Assembly: GCF_003034995.1 (NCBI RefSeq)
Contig: NZ_PZKF01000010.1
Location: forward strand, 27,683-91,682
DNA from: Phaeovulum veldkampii DSM 11550
Lineage (GTDB): Bacteria; Pseudomonadota; Alphaproteobacteria; Rhodobacterales; Rhodobacteraceae
Direction: 5' to 3'
Length of the DNA: 64,000 nucleotides
Below are positions 1 through 13,523 of the stretch, piece after piece. The position numbers and the translations under genes were made by a program. The first letter of the stretch is position 1, and every line of letters begins with the position of its first letter. The notes beneath the pieces were generated by a model. That model worked only from the letters and a program-made list of their open reading frames with translations. It made no database searches and was not told the DNA's origin.

Positions 1-1
1 C

Positions 2-661
2 TATCTTGCGGCCAAGGAAATAATTCGTCTTATCAACGATGTGGCGGCGGTTATTAATAATGATCCGGTGACTGGCGATCTGTTGAAGGTGGTCTATCCG
101 GCGAATTACAACGTCTCGATGGCGGAACGGCTGATCCCGGCGGCCGATCTGTCGGAACAGATTTCGACCGCGGGCAAGGAAGCCTCGGGCACCGGCAACA
201 TGAAATTCGCGTTGAACGGGGCGCTGACCATCGGCACGCTGGATGGCGCCAATGTGGAAATCCGCGAACAGGTGGGGCCGGACAACTTCTTCCTGTTCGG
301 CCTGACCGCCGCCGAGGTGGTGGAGCGGCGCAAGACCCCCGATCACGCGCGTCAGGCAATTCTGGCCAGCCAGCCGTTGCAGGATGTGTTGCAGATGATT
401 GCCGAAGGGCAGTTCAGCCCTGACGAACCGGCCCGCTATCATGGCCTTGTGCATAACATGTGGCATTCGGATTATTTCCTCGTCGCCTCGGATTTTACCG
501 CTTATGCAGAGGCGCAACGCGCCGTCGAGGCGGCCTTTCGGCGCCCGGACGACTGGTGGCGCATGGCGGCCCTGAACACCGCGCGGATGGGGTTCTTTTC
601 CTCTGACCGGGCGATCCGGGGCTATATGGCCGAAATCTGGGGCGCCGCATCGGCGCTGTAA
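2..661 (+). CDS. glgP: Glycogen phosphorylase, C-terminal part (5' end outside window)
   Basis: Cytoplasmic enzyme that releases glucose 1-phosphate from glycogen ends. The window opens inside the gene; about 219 C-terminal residues remain, readable in frame from base 2. The pyridoxal-phosphate signature EASGTGNMKF is present, with the cofactor lysine at bases 203-205, followed by NGALTIGTLDGANVEI, which is diagnostic for the GT35 family. The stop codon lies 9 bases before glgB, and the gene is the first visible member of a glgP-B-C-A-X-pgm operon. Degradative (glgP, glgX) and synthetic (glgB, C, A) steps are therefore probably co-transcribed. The N-terminal part and the start codon cannot be seen. 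Confidence 0.97.
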   Translation, partial: YLAAKEIIRLINDVAAVINNDPVTGDLLKVVYPANYNVSMAERLIPAADLSEQISTAGKEASGTGNMKFALNGALTIGTLDGANVEIREQVGPDNFFLFGLTAAEVVERRKTPDHARQAILASQPLQDVLQMIAEGQFSPDEPARYHGLVHNMWHSDYFLVASDFTAYAEAQRAVEAAFRRPDDWWRMAALNTARMGFFSSDRAIRGYMAEIWGAASAL

Positions 662-670
662 GGGGATGAC

Positions 671-2818
671 ATGGCGCTGATTGATCCGTCCGAGGCGCGC
701 GCTTTGGCCGAAGGCCGACACAACGACCCGTTTGCCGTTCTGGGTGCGCATGGGGGCCGGATCTTGGCGTTGCAACCCGATGCGGCGCGACTGTGGGCGA
801 TGCCAGAGGCGGGCGAGACGGTTGAACTGGCTGCGGTGGCGCCGGGTGTCTTTGCCGCTGCCTTCCCCGAGGGAGTGGCCTACCGGCTGCGCGCCGAGGG
901 TGCGGCGGGGCAGTGGGACTTTGACGATCCCTACCGCTTTGGCCCGGTTCTGGGCGAGATCGACGAATATCTGATCGGCGAGGGTCGCCACCGGCGGCTG
1001 TGGCAGGCGCTGGGGGCGCATCTGATCCGGCATCAGGGCGTGGCGGGCGTGCATTTTGCCGTTTGGGCCCCCGAGGCGCGGCGGGTGTCTGTGGTGGGCG
1101 GCTTCAACAACTGGGACGGACGCCGCCATCAGATGCGAAAGCGGGGCGCCACAGGGGTTTGGGAGATATTCCTGCCAGGTCTGGTGGCGGGCGAGGCTTA
1201 TAAATACGAAATCCTTGGCGCCGACGGGCTGTTGCAGCCGCTGAAGGCCGATCCGCTGGGGTTTGGTGCAGAACACCCGCCCGGAACCTCGTCTGTGGTG
1301 CGGCAGTTGGGGCTGCATGGCTGGCAGGATGCGGGCTGGATGGGCACCCGCGCCGCGGCCAACACAATCGGCGCGCCGATTTCCATCTATGAGGTGCATC
1401 TGGGCAGTTGGCGGCGGGTGTGGGATCAGGGGGGGCGGCCGCTGTCCTACTTTGAGCTTGCCTCGCAACTTGTTGATTATGTGGTCGATATGGGCTTTAC
1501 CCATATCGAGTTGCTGCCGATCACCGAACATCCCTTTGACGGCAGCTGGGGCTATCAGCCGGTGGGGCTTTATGCCCCGACCATCCGCCACGGCCGCCCC
1601 GAGGAATTCGCGGCGCTGGTAGATGCCGCGCACCGGCGCGGGCTCGGGGTGATCCTGGATTGGGTGCCGGGGCATTTTCCCTCGGATTCCCATGGTCTTG
1701 CACGTTTTGATGGCACCGCGCTTTATGAACATGCCGACCCGAAAGAGGGGTTTCACCGCGACTGGAACACTCTGATCTACAACTATGGCCGCCGCGAGGT
1801 GGCCAATTACCTGCTGGCCAATGCGTTGTTCTGGCTGGAGGAATACCATCTGGACGGGCTGCGCGTCGATGCTGTGGCCTCGATGCTCTACCGCGACTAT
1901 TCGCGGCCTGCGGGCGAATGGGTGCCCAACATTCACGGCGGGCGCGAAAACCTTGAGGCGATAGAGTTTCTCAGATCCATGAACGCCAGCGCCTATGCCG
2001 GCGCGCCGGGCATTCTGACGGTGGCCGAGGAAAGCACCTCGTTCCCGAAAGTGTCACATCCGGTTCACGAAGGCGGGCTAGGGTTCGGCTTCAAATGGAA
2101 TATGGGCTGGATGAATGACAGCCTGCGCTACATCGCCCGCGACCCGATTCACCGGCGCCATCACCATAATGAAATGACATTTGCTTCGTCATACGCTTAC
2201 AGTGAAAACTTCATCCTTCCCATCAGCCATGACGAGGTGGTGCACGGCAAGGGCAGCATGTTGGGCAAGATGCCGGGGCTGGAGGGCGAAAAGTTCGCCA
2301 ACCTGCGCGCCTTTTACGCCTTCATGTGGGGGCATCCGGGCAAGAAGCTGCTGTTCATGGGGCAGGAATTTGCCCAAGACCGCGAATGGGCGCAGGCCGG
2401 GGCGCTGGACTGGCACCTGCTGGACGATCCGCGCCACCGCGGCGTGCAAAGCCTGATCCGCGATCTGAACCGGCTTTACCGCGACACGCCCGCGCTGCAT
2501 TGGGGCGATTGCCGCGCACAGGGCTTTGGCTGGATCGAGGCCGATGATGCCGCCAATTCGGTCTATGTGTTCGAACGACGCGCGGCCGGGGCGCCGCCGC
2601 TGGTTCTGCTGGCCAATTTCACGCCGGTCGAGCGTGTAGGCTATGGCGTGCGGCTGCCGCAACCGGGCCGCTGGCGCGAGGTTCTCAACACCGATTCCGC
2701 GGTTTATGGGGGCAAAAACCGCGGCAATCTGGGCGGTGTCACGACCGGCGACGATCAGCGCGCCGGAGTCTACCTGCCGCCGCTGTCGGTGGTGATGCTG
2801 ATGCCAGAGACGATATGA
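671..2818 (+). CDS. glgB: 1,4-alpha-glucan branching enzyme
   Basis: GH13 enzyme that makes the alpha-1,6 branches of glycogen. It has 715 residues, close to the usual 730. An N-terminal carbohydrate-binding/Ig-like region (about residues 1-220) is followed by the TIM barrel. Catalytic residues are visible at the expected spacing: nucleophile D400 in [12 protein letters not shown], acid/base E453 in TVAEEST and D521 in [10 protein letters not shown]. These match E. coli D405, E458 and D526 with a constant offset of five. The start follows an AGGGGA ribosome-binding site, 9 bases after the glgP stop. It sits inside the glg operon, and glgC follows after 16 bases. Confidence 0.98.
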   Translation: MALIDPSEARALAEGRHNDPFAVLGAHGGRILALQPDAARLWAMPEAGETVELAAVAPGVFAAAFPEGVAYRLRAEGAAGQWDFDDPYRFGPVLGEIDEYLIGEGRHRRLWQALGAHLIRHQGVAGVHFAVWAPEARRVSVVGGFNNWDGRRHQMRKRGATGVWEIFLPGLVAGEAYKYEILGADGLLQPLKADPLGFGAEHPPGTSSVVRQLGLHGWQDAGWMGTRAAANTIGAPISIYEVHLGSWRRVWDQGGRPLSYFELASQLVDYVVDMGFTHIELLPITEHPFDGSWGYQPVGLYAPTIRHGRPEEFAALVDAAHRRGLGVILDWVPGHFPSDSHGLARFDGTALYEHADPKEGFHRDWNTLIYNYGRREVANYLLANALFWLEEYHLDGLRVDAVASMLYRDYSRPAGEWVPNIHGGRENLEAIEFLRSMNASAYAGAPGILTVAEESTSFPKVSHPVHEGGLGFGFKWNMGWMNDSLRYIARDPIHRRHHHNEMTFASSYAYSENFILPISHDEVVHGKGSMLGKMPGLEGEKFANLRAFYAFMWGHPGKKLLFMGQEFAQDREWAQAGALDWHLLDDPRHRGVQSLIRDLNRLYRDTPALHWGDCRAQGFGWIEADDAANSVYVFERRAAGAPPLVLLANFTPVERVGYGVRLPQPGRWREVLNTDSAVYGGKNRGNLGGVTTGDDQRAGVYLPPLSVVMLMPETI

Positions 2819-2834
2819 CGGGGGGAGAGCGGGA

Positions 2835-4106
2835 ATGAAACCAAGACCGAACATGCGGCTGTCCAGCCAGGCCATGGCCTTTGTGCTGGCGGGCGGGCGC
2901 GGCTCGCGCCTGAAGGAGTTGACCGACCGGCGCGCGAAACCGGCCGTCTATTTCGGCGGCAAGACCCGGATCATCGACTTTGCGCTGTCGAATGCGCTGA
3001 ACTCGGGCATCCGCAAGATGGCGATTGCAACGCAATACAAGGCGCACAGCCTGATCCGCCACATGCAGCGCGGCTGGGGCTTTTTCCGGGCCGAGCGGAA
3101 CGAATACCTCGACATCCTGCCCGCCAGCCAGCGGGTCAGCGAAAGCCAGTGGTATCTGGGCACCGCCGATGCGGTGACGCAGAACATCGACATCGTCGAT
3201 GATTACAAGGTCAAGTTTGTCGTGATCCTTGCGGGCGACCATATCTACAAGATGGATTACGAGGTGATGCTGAAGCAGCACGTCGAAACCGGCGCCAATG
3301 TGACGATCGGCTGTCTCACCGTGCCGCGCGCCGAGGCCAGCGCCTTTGGTGTGATGGAGGTTGACGCCTCTGGCCGGATCACCCGGTTTCTGGAAAAGCC
3401 CGCAGATCCGCCCGGCATACCGGGCGACGAGGGCAATGCGCTGGTGTCGATGGGGATCTATGTCTTTGACTGGTCCTTCCTGCGTGATCTGCTGATCCGA
3501 GATTCCGAGGACGAAAACTCCAGCCACGATTTCGGCAACGACCTGATCCCCGAGATCGTGCGCAACGGCAAGGCGATGGCCCATCGCTTTGCCGAAAGCT
3601 GTGTCACCTCGGGGCTGGAGCATGAACCCTACTGGCGCGATGTGGGCACGATTGATGCCTTCTGGCAGGCCAATATCGACCTGACCGAGTTTACCCCGAA
3701 ACTTGACATCTACGACAATGCCTGGCCGATCTGGACCTATGCCGAGATCGTGCCCCCCGCCAAATTCATCCATGATGAGGACGGTCGGCGCGGCATGGCA
3801 GTGTCGTCGCTGGTGTCGGGCGATTGCATCGTGTCGGGGTCGGAGGTGCGCAATTCGTTGCTGTTCACCGGCTGTCGGGCGCACAGCTTTTCCGCTCTGG
3901 ATCATGTGGTTGCGCTGCCTTATGTGCAGATCGGGCGCAAGGCGCAACTGACGCGCTGCGTGATCGACCGCGGCGTGGTGATCCCCGAAGGGCTGGTGGT
4001 GGGCGAAGACCCCGAAGAGGATGCGCGCTGGTTTCGCCGCACCGAAGGCGGTGTGGTGCTGATCACGCAGTCGATGCTGGAGGCGCGCGCCTCGGTCCGG
4101 GGATAG
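2835..4106 (+). CDS. glgC: Glucose-1-phosphate adenylyltransferase (ADP-glucose pyrophosphorylase)
   Basis: Makes ADP-glucose from ATP and glucose 1-phosphate, the committed and usually allosterically controlled step of bacterial glycogen synthesis. It has 423 residues, the normal length. The N-terminal nucleotidyltransferase signature is [19 protein letters not shown], followed by the sugar-phosphate-binding region and a C-terminal left-handed beta-helix part. The start is preceded by GGGGGAGAGCGGGA, a good ribosome-binding site. It lies between glgB and glgA. A G/C hairpin and a dispersed repeat follow its stop, so part of the transcription may end before glgA. Confidence 0.98.
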   Translation: MKPRPNMRLSSQAMAFVLAGGRGSRLKELTDRRAKPAVYFGGKTRIIDFALSNALNSGIRKMAIATQYKAHSLIRHMQRGWGFFRAERNEYLDILPASQRVSESQWYLGTADAVTQNIDIVDDYKVKFVVILAGDHIYKMDYEVMLKQHVETGANVTIGCLTVPRAEASAFGVMEVDASGRITRFLEKPADPPGIPGDEGNALVSMGIYVFDWSFLRDLLIRDSEDENSSHDFGNDLIPEIVRNGKAMAHRFAESCVTSGLEHEPYWRDVGTIDAFWQANIDLTEFTPKLDIYDNAWPIWTYAEIVPPAKFIHDEDGRRGMAVSSLVSGDCIVSGSEVRNSLLFTGCRAHSFSALDHVVALPYVQIGRKAQLTRCVIDRGVVIPEGLVVGEDPEEDARWFRRTEGGVVLITQSMLEARASVRG

Positions 4107-4118
4107 CGGAAACCGGGC

Positions 4119-4140
4119 AGGGGGGCTGTCTGCCCCCCCT
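4119..4140 (+). terminator. G/C-rich hairpin after glgC
   Basis: An 8-bp stem (AGGGGGGC at 4119-4126 and its complement at 4132-4140) closes a 5-base loop. There is no clear run of T after it, so it may attenuate transcription or protect the mRNA rather than end transcription fully before glgA. It forms one half of a composite repeat with the core at 4161-4190. Confidence 0.5.
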
Positions 4141-4160
4141 CTTGCGCGGGCGCGCAATTC

Positions 4161-4190
4161 ACCCCCCGAGGATATTTGGACCAAGCTGAA
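4161..4190 (-). repeat. Dispersed intergenic element, copy A (core)
   Basis: Read on the minus strand it gives TTCAGCTTGGTCCAAATAT followed by CCTCGGGGGGT. The same core occurs at 46175 and 54071 and, as a perfect palindrome of two cores, at 37188-37270. As in those at 46175 and 54071, the core is followed (on its own strand) by a hairpin of the type GGGGGGCAG...GCCCCCC, here at 4119-4140. It lies between glgC and glgA. Confidence 0.75.
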
Positions 4191-4209
4191 GGTGCGGAAG
4201 GTGGGCGAG

Positions 4210-5639
4210 ATGAAGGGTCGGGTGCTGTCGGTCGCATCGGAATGTGTGCCGCTGGTGAAGACCGGCGGGCTGGCCGATGTGGTGGGCGCCCTGCCTGGTG
4301 CGCTGGCCGGGCAGGGCTGGCAGATGCGGGTGATGATCCCGGCCTATCCGGGCGTCGTGGCGCAGCTTGACGCACCGCGTGTGGTCTGGGAGGTGGCGGA
4401 TCTGTTTGGTGGGCCGGGGCGGGTGCTGCTGGGCCAGTGTGGCGCGCTGGAGGTGATGGTGCTTGAGGCGCCGCATCTTTTTGCGCGCGGTGGCGGGCCG
4501 TATTCCGAGGGTGGGCGTGATTTTTCTGATAACGCCGAACGCTTTGCGGCGCTGAGCTGGGCTGCGGCGCAGATCGCGCAGGCAGGCGATGCCGAGGGCT
4601 GGCGCGCCCAGGTGCTGCACGCCCATGACTGGCAGGCGGGGCTGGCACCCGCCTATCTGCGCTATGCCGGGGCGGCGGTGAAAACCGTCATGACGGTGCA
4701 TAACATTGCCTTTCAGGGTCACGTCGTCGCCGACCGGCTGGCCGCGCTGCGGCTGCCCTTGTCGGAGTTTCATCCGGGCGGGTTTGAATACTGGGGCAAT
4801 GTCTCGACGCTGAAAGCCGGTCTGATGACCGCCGATGCGATCACCACCGTCAGCCCGCGCTATGCCGAGGAGCTGATGCGGCCAGAGTTCGGGCTGGGCC
4901 TTGAAGGTGTGATCGCGGCGCGGGCGGGGGTGTTGCACGGCATCCTGAACGGGATCGACGCCGAGGTCTGGAGCCCGGAAACGGACCCGGAAATAACCCC
5001 CTATTCGGGCCGAAGCCTGAAGGGCAAAGCCGACAACCGCAGGGCGCTGCTGGAAGAATTCGGTTTGGCCGAAGCGCCGGGGCCGCTGGTCATTCTGGTC
5101 AGCCGCCTGACGCATCAAAAGGGGATAGATCTGATCGCACCCGCGATCGAGCCCTTGCTGGAGGCGGGCGGGGGGCTGTGCGTTCTGGGTTCGGGCGATA
5201 CCTGGGCCGAGGCGGCAATGCTGGGGCTTGCGGCGCGGTATCGGGGCCGGGTGGGGGTGCGCATTGGCTATGATGAGGCGCTGAGCCACCGGATGTTTGC
5301 GGGGGGCGATGCGGTGCTGGTGCCCTCGCGGTTCGAGCCGTGCGGGCTGACGCAGCTTTACGGGCTGCGCTATGGCACGCTGCCCGTCGTGGCGGCGACC
5401 GGGGGGCTGGCCGATACGGTGATCGGCGCCACGCCCGCCACATTGGCTGCCGCGGCTGCGACAGGGGTGGTGTTCCACCCTGTCGATGCGCTGGGGCTGC
5501 GGCAGGCGTTGCGGCGGCTGGGCCAACTCTACGCCGACGGGAAGGGCTGGGCTGCGATGCAGCGGCGCGCAATGAAGGCCGATCTGGGCTGGCAGGCCTC
5601 GGCCGCGCGCTATGCCGCGGTTTACGAAAGCCTGTGCGA

Positions 5640-5643
<4 letters not shown>
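4210..5643 (+). CDS. glgA: Glycogen synthase (ADP-glucose dependent)
   Basis: GT5 glycosyltransferase that extends alpha-1,4-glucan chains from ADP-glucose. The N-terminus carries the ADP-glucose-binding KTGGLADVVGALP motif (K17), and the C-terminal half carries the retaining-GT-B motif PSRFEPCGLTQLYG. The product is 477 residues, the usual length. The frame is open from 4192, but the start is put at 4210 because MKGRVLSVASE matches how GlgA proteins begin and AAGGTGGGCGAG lies just upstream. Its stop overlaps the proposed TTG start of glgX. Confidence 0.97.
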
Positions 5644-9352
<3,709 letters not shown>

Positions 9353-9363
9353 CATCGCGGAGC

Positions 9364-9391
9364 GCCACGCCCCGGTCAGAAGGGGCGTGGC
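9364..9391 (+). terminator. Hairpin at the end of the glg operon
   Basis: A perfect 10-bp stem (GCCACGCCCC paired with GGGGCGTGGC) encloses an 8-base loop. No long T run follows on either strand. Its position between pgm and the convergent qor-like gene suits a shared transcription end. The rest of the gap to 9482 is AT-rich and shows nothing else I can name. Confidence 0.6.
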
Positions 9392-9482
9392 CAACCGCCG
9401 GGTGTGGCCGATGGAAAAAGAACCGCGGTCGGACTGTCAATAATCCGATAATCAGTATTATGTAACCGAAGGATGCTTCCGA

Positions 9483-10454
9483 TTACGGGATCAGCACTGT
9501 GGAACCGGTGGTTCGGCGCCCCTCCAGCGCCAGATGCGCCGCGGCCACATCCTCCAGCGCAAAGCTTTGTGCGATCTCTACCTTGATCCGGCCCGATGAA
9601 ATAAGGCTGAACAGATCGCCCGCCGCCTGCTGCAACCATTCCGGGTTTCGCGTGTGATGAAACAGCGTCGGCCGCGTCAGCCGCAATGAGCCGCGCGCCA
9701 GATCGCCGATGCGGAACGTGTCCGGCGCGCCCGAGGATTGGCCAAAGCACACCAGCGTACCAAAGGTGCGAAGACAATCGAGCGATTGCATCACCGTATC
9801 GGCACCAACCGAGTCATAGACCGCAGCCACACCGGCGCCGTTGGTGATCCGCATCACCTCGGCTTGAAAATCCTGCGCGCGATAGTCGATCACATGCGCA
9901 AAGCCGTGGGCCGCAGCCAGCGCGCATTTCTCCGGCCCGCCCGCGGTGCCGATCGCGTGAACGCCGCGCGCGGCCAGCCATTGCCCGGCCAGCAGCCCGA
10001 CACCGCCCGCTGCGGCATGAAACAGCACGGTTTCGCCGGGGCTTGCAGCGTAAGAGTGATGGATAAGATATTGCGCCGTCAACCCTTTCAGCATCACCGC
10101 CGCCGCCACCTTGTCGGGGATCGCATCGGGCAGCGGCACGGCCTGCGCCGCCGGAATCAGGCGGTGGCTGGCATAGGCACCATTCGGCATCGTGTAGGCC
10201 ACGCGCTGCCCCACGGCCAGATCGACCCCCTCGCCCACGGCCTCGACCACGCCGGCGCCTTCGGAACCGGTGATCAGGTTCTGCGAAACCGGCCATGGAT
10301 AGGTGCCAGAACGAAAATAAATATCTATGAAATTCAAGCCTATAGCGGTTTGTCTTAAGGCGATTTCCCCGGCTCCTGGCTGCGGCGGGGCAATTTCGAC
10401 CCGGTGAAACTGATCCACGCCACCGGGGGTGCGCACAGCGATTGCATAGGGCAT
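9483..10454 (-). CDS. qor: Zinc-free NADPH:quinone reductase (QOR-like, MDR superfamily)
   Basis: Medium-chain dehydrogenase/reductase of the quinone oxidoreductase type, expected to reduce quinones with NADPH in the cytoplasm. It has 323 residues. The N-terminal GroES-like part contains GLNFIDIYFRSGTYPWP, typical of QOR and without the structural-zinc cysteines. The nucleotide-binding loop is AAAGGVGLLAGQW. The frame opens with GTG at 10460, but ATG at 10454 has AAGGAG five bases upstream and gives MPYAIAV, the usual QOR start. It stands alone between the glg operon end and the cyclase gene, so its substrate is not indicated by context. Confidence 0.88.
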   Translation of the reverse strand: MPYAIAVRTPGGVDQFHRVEIAPPQPGAGEIALRQTAIGLNFIDIYFRSGTYPWPVSQNLITGSEGAGVVEAVGEGVDLAVGQRVAYTMPNGAYASHRLIPAAQAVPLPDAIPDKVAAAVMLKGLTAQYLIHHSYAASPGETVLFHAAAGGVGLLAGQWLAARGVHAIGTAGGPEKCALAAAHGFAHVIDYRAQDFQAEVMRITNGAGVAAVYDSVGADTVMQSLDCLRTFGTLVCFGQSSGAPDTFRIGDLARGSLRLTRPTLFHHTRNPEWLQQAAGDLFSLISSGRIKVEIAQSFALEDVAAAHLALEGRRTTGSTVLIP

Positions 10455-10562
10455 GGTCACTCCTTCACAAAGGCTTTTGAGGTTCTGTCCGAGGCGTCAC
10501 TGGCCAAGAAGACAAGCCGAGGAAACCACTAATAGCCGCGCTTCGCAATGCGCGCAGAACTC

Positions 10563-11387
10563 TTAGAACAGCGTGAACACCCGTGAGGGCCCGCCCGTGC
10601 CGCCCTTGAACTTTGGCGCGCCGACAATCAGCGTCGCGCCCGCATGGGGCACTTGATCCAGATTGGCGATGCATTCAAGCCCCCAGCGCCCCGTCGGCAG
10701 CCAGGCGCAATGGGTGGGGAAATCGGGCGACGGGCCAATATCGAGCGACAGCGTATCCACCGCGATCCCCGCGATATCGTCGCCCTCCTCCAGCAGCATC
10801 TGCACGGCTTCAACATGAAAGCCCGGAAAATGCAGGGTGCCGCCCCAGTCGGCATTGCGGAAGCGGGGCGTGTTGACATGCGCGGCCCAGCCGGAATTCA
10901 TCGCCACACAGCAGCCTTTGGGAAACGGTCCGTGGGTGTCGGTCCAGCATTTCAGATCATCGGGGGTCAGTTGCGAATCGGCGTTTTCGGCAGCCTTGGC
11001 GCGAATGTCGATCACCGCCAGAGGCACGATCAGCCGCTCTACCGGAATTTCATCGACCGAGGCGCCATCGGCCGAGAAATGCAGCGGCGCATCAATATGC
11101 GTGCCGCTATGTTCATTGACCACAATCTCCTTCGTGTTGAATCCGACCTTTTCAAACCGCGACCTCTGTTTGAGGTGAAACGTGCTTTTATTTGAAAATG
11201 TGGGAAAATTTTCATCCAGAACATGGGTCATATCGGCCATCTGGCCGCTGCTTGCACCCAAGGCGACCGCAGGCGCCGCGCTCGCCCCCAACAAGGCCCC
11301 TGCCCCCGCCGCCGAGGCCGAACGAAACAGATCGCGTCTGCTCAGCAGGCGATCCTTGACGGCATTCATCACGCAAAGATCGCACAT
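10563..11387 (-). CDS. Cyclase/kynurenine-formamidase family protein with Tat-type signal
   Basis: Member of the metal-dependent cyclase superfamily (PF04199), which includes kynurenine formamidase; the substrate here is unknown. The metal-binding motif HSGTHIDAPLHF is intact. The N-terminus reads MCDLCVMNAVKDR, then SRRDLFR and an Ala-rich hydrophobic stretch, suggesting twin-arginine export. The frame is open to 11447, but I prefer ATG at 11387 because MCDLC directly precedes the signal; ATG at 11369 (MNAVKDR) is also possible. The product is 274 residues. It is transcribed in the same direction as cbbR, about 90 bases downstream of it, but no functional link is evident. Confidence 0.8.
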   Translation of the reverse strand: MCDLCVMNAVKDRLLSRRDLFRSASAAGAGALLGASAAPAVALGASSGQMADMTHVLDENFPTFSNKSTFHLKQRSRFEKVGFNTKEIVVNEHSGTHIDAPLHFSADGASVDEIPVERLIVPLAVIDIRAKAAENADSQLTPDDLKCWTDTHGPFPKGCCVAMNSGWAAHVNTPRFRNADWGGTLHFPGFHVEAVQMLLEEGDDIAGIAVDTLSLDIGPSPDFPTHCAWLPTGRWGLECIANLDQVPHAGATLIVGAPKFKGGTGGPSRVFTLF

Positions 11388-11475
11388 CTCAAACCTGCAA
11401 AGCGCTTGAACAGACCCGTCGGCGGAAACCTCCGCGACCTTGTCCACCTAACGGTTCAATTGTAACGCGACCATG

Positions 11476-12408
11476 TCAACCGGCGGGATGTCCCGGCAGG
11501 TAACTCGCCCTCAGATCGAGGATTGCTTGCCACAACCGCAGCGCTGAGGGGCGCGGCGCCTCCAGGTCGGGGCGAACCAGAAACCAGCTGCGCACCACCG
11601 GCAGTCCCGGCGCAGGCAGCAGAACCAGCCGCCGGGCGGTCAGTTCTTCCATCACCGTATGCAGGCTGACAAAGGCAACACCCAACCCGGCCATCACCGC
11701 CTGTTTGATGGTTTCGTTGCTGTCCATCTCCATCGTCTTGAATGTGCGGCCCTCGGCGATCCGGTCCAGCCAGCGCGTCATCAGGATGCGTGTGCCCGAG
11801 CCTTCTTCGCGGGCCAAAAAGGTTTCGGCCTGCAAATCCGCAGCCGATGGGGCCGCCTTGCCCGCCAAGGGATGATCGGGAGCGGCAATCAGGCCGTGCG
11901 GATGCGGCCCCAGAAGATCGGCCACCACCGCCGGGCGCCGCGGCGGACGGCCCATGATCGCCAGATCAAAGGCGCCGCGTTCCAGCCCGGTGATGATCGC
12001 TTCGCGGTTGCCGATCCGCAGCATGACATCCAGTTGCGGGCAACAGGCCTGCACCTGTTTCATCAGGCGCGGCGCATAATATTGTGCGGTAGACACCACG
12101 CCCAGCACCACGCGCCCCGCCTGCCCCTGTTCCAGCGCGGTGACATCAATGATCGCCTGCGACAAAGCGTCTTCGATCCGCATGGCGGCACTGCGCACCA
12201 CCTGCCCGGCCTCGGTCAGATCCGATCCGGAGCTTTCTGCGGCGCGGCGCAACAAGCGGGTGCCGAAGGCTTCTTCCAATCCCTTGATTTGGGCATGAAT
12301 CGCAGGGGTCGTCAGCCCCAATGCCGCGCCTGCAGCGGTCAGCGATCCGCCCCGCGCTACGGCGAGCAGCGCGCGCAACTGTTTCAGAGTAACGGCATCA
12401 ATCCGCAT
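11476..12408 (-). CDS. cbbR: LysR-type regulator of the Calvin-cycle operon
   Basis: LysR-family activator, divergent from cbbF, the standard arrangement for CbbR. It has 310 residues. The winged helix-turn-helix (about residues 6-65) contains LKQLRALLAVARGGSLTAAG and TTPAIHAQIKGLE. The C-terminal effector domain carries EEGSGTR and MDSNETIKQAVMAGLG, both characteristic of CbbR. In related bacteria CbbR senses Calvin-cycle metabolites such as RuBP. There is no purine-rich ribosome-binding site before ATG 12408, and an inverted repeat begins two bases upstream of the start codon, so self-repression by bound CbbR is plausible. Confidence 0.93.
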   Translation of the reverse strand: MRIDAVTLKQLRALLAVARGGSLTAAGAALGLTTPAIHAQIKGLEEAFGTRLLRRAAESSGSDLTEAGQVVRSAAMRIEDALSQAIIDVTALEQGQAGRVVLGVVSTAQYYAPRLMKQVQACCPQLDVMLRIGNREAIITGLERGAFDLAIMGRPPRRPAVVADLLGPHPHGLIAAPDHPLAGKAAPSAADLQAETFLAREEGSGTRILMTRWLDRIAEGRTFKTMEMDSNETIKQAVMAGLGVAFVSLHTVMEELTARRLVLLPAPGLPVVRSWFLVRPDLEAPRPSALRLWQAILDLRASYLPGHPAG

Positions 12409-12410
12409 GT

Positions 12411-12448
12411 TTCAAACTTTTTGAATTCGACTTAACAATAATTGAATT
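12411..12448. promoter_or_regulatory. Probable CbbR operator in the cbbR-cbbF intergenic region
   Basis: Two LysR-type half-site arrays lie in the 111-base divergent gap. One is the inverted repeat TTCAAACTTTTTGAA at 12411-12425. The other is TTAACAATAATTGAA at 12432-12446. Their AT-richness contrasts with the surroundings. Both fit the T-N11-A rule for LysR regulators. The assignment rests on position and motif only. Confidence 0.65.
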
Positions 12449-12519
12449 TCCCTGAGGGGGCAATATCGTAATGGTGCGCCTCATTCGCCGGAGACGGTGA
12501 ACGACAAGGAGGAGGTCTC

Positions 12520-13518
12520 ATGTCTTTGGATCTACAGGGCTTGGCCCTGCCCCAACCGCTTGGCGATGCGATGACGCGTCTGGCTCAGGTCGGGGTAACG
12601 CTGGCGCGCATCATCGCCCGCAACGGCATCGACACGAACCTAGCCGAGGCTCGCGGCGTCAACATCGGCGGCGACGGGCAAAAGGCGCTGGACGTGATCG
12701 CCGACGAGGCGTTCATGGATGCGCTGATGGGCTCGGCGGTGCGTTACTACGCCTCCGAAGAACAGGATGACGTGGTCGAGTTGCAGCCCGAGGGTAGCCT
12801 TGCGCTCGCCATCGACCCGCTGGACGGCTCGTCCAACATCGATGTGAACGTGTCGATCGGCACGATCTTCTCGATCTTCCCGGTCGCCGAAGGCCCGAAC
12901 GAAAGCTTCCTTCGCAAAGGCAGCGAACAGCTTGCCGGCGGCTATATCATCTTTGGCCCGCAGTGCTGCATCGTCGCCACCTTTGGCGATGGCGTGATCC
13001 AGTGGGTGCTTGATCCCGACACCGGCGTTTTCGAGCGTGTGCCCAGCCCGCGGTCGCTGCCCGAGGACACCACCGAATACGCCATCAACGCCTCGAACTA
13101 CCGGCATTGGCCGCACCCGATCCGCGCCTTTATCGACGATTGCGTGGCCGGTGCCGAAGGCCCGCGCGGCAAGAACTTCAACATGCGCTGGGTGGCCTCT
13201 CTGGTGGCTGAAACGCACCGCATCCTGACCCGCGGCGGCATCTTCCTGTATCCGGGCGACCAGCGCAAAGGCTATGAACGTGGTCGGCTGCGCCACGTCT
13301 ACGAATGCGCGCCCATTGCCTTCCTGATCACTCAGGCGGGGGGCGCGGCGACCGACGGGGCCGAACCGATCCTTGAGGCGCTGCCCGAAAAACTGCACGC
13401 CCGCACACCTTTCGTGTTCGGCTCGCCCGCCAAGGTGGCGCGAGTTGCTGCCTATCACGACCTGCCCGAGGAAGAAACCTCGGCGCTGTTCAACACCCGC
13501 GGCCTGTTCCGGAGCTGA
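12520..13518 (+). CDS. cbbF: Class I fructose-1,6-bisphosphatase (Calvin cycle)
   Basis: Removes the 1-phosphate of fructose 1,6-bisphosphate (and possibly of sedoheptulose bisphosphate) in RuBP regeneration. It has 332 residues. The metal/substrate motif [16 protein letters not shown] and the C-terminal [20 protein letters not shown] are intact class I signatures. It is the first gene of the cbb operon and has a strong AAGGAGGAGG ribosome-binding site. cbbP starts 5 bases after its stop. In form II operons of related bacteria the same gene opens the cluster. Confidence 0.97.
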   Translation: MSLDLQGLALPQPLGDAMTRLAQVGVTLARIIARNGIDTNLAEARGVNIGGDGQKALDVIADEAFMDALMGSAVRYYASEEQDDVVELQPEGSLALAIDPLDGSSNIDVNVSIGTIFSIFPVAEGPNESFLRKGSEQLAGGYIIFGPQCCIVATFGDGVIQWVLDPDTGVFERVPSPRSLPEDTTEYAINASNYRHWPHPIRAFIDDCVAGAEGPRGKNFNMRWVASLVAETHRILTRGGIFLYPGDQRKGYERGRLRHVYECAPIAFLITQAGGAATDGAEPILEALPEKLHARTPFVFGSPAKVARVAAYHDLPEEETSALFNTRGLFRS

Positions 13519-13523
13519 GACCT

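Noticed and set aside
2739..4184. 481-codon open frame on the minus strand
   Set aside because: It is antisense to glgC, which has all family motifs. Long antisense frames are common in high-GC genomes, and the product shows no recognisable domain.
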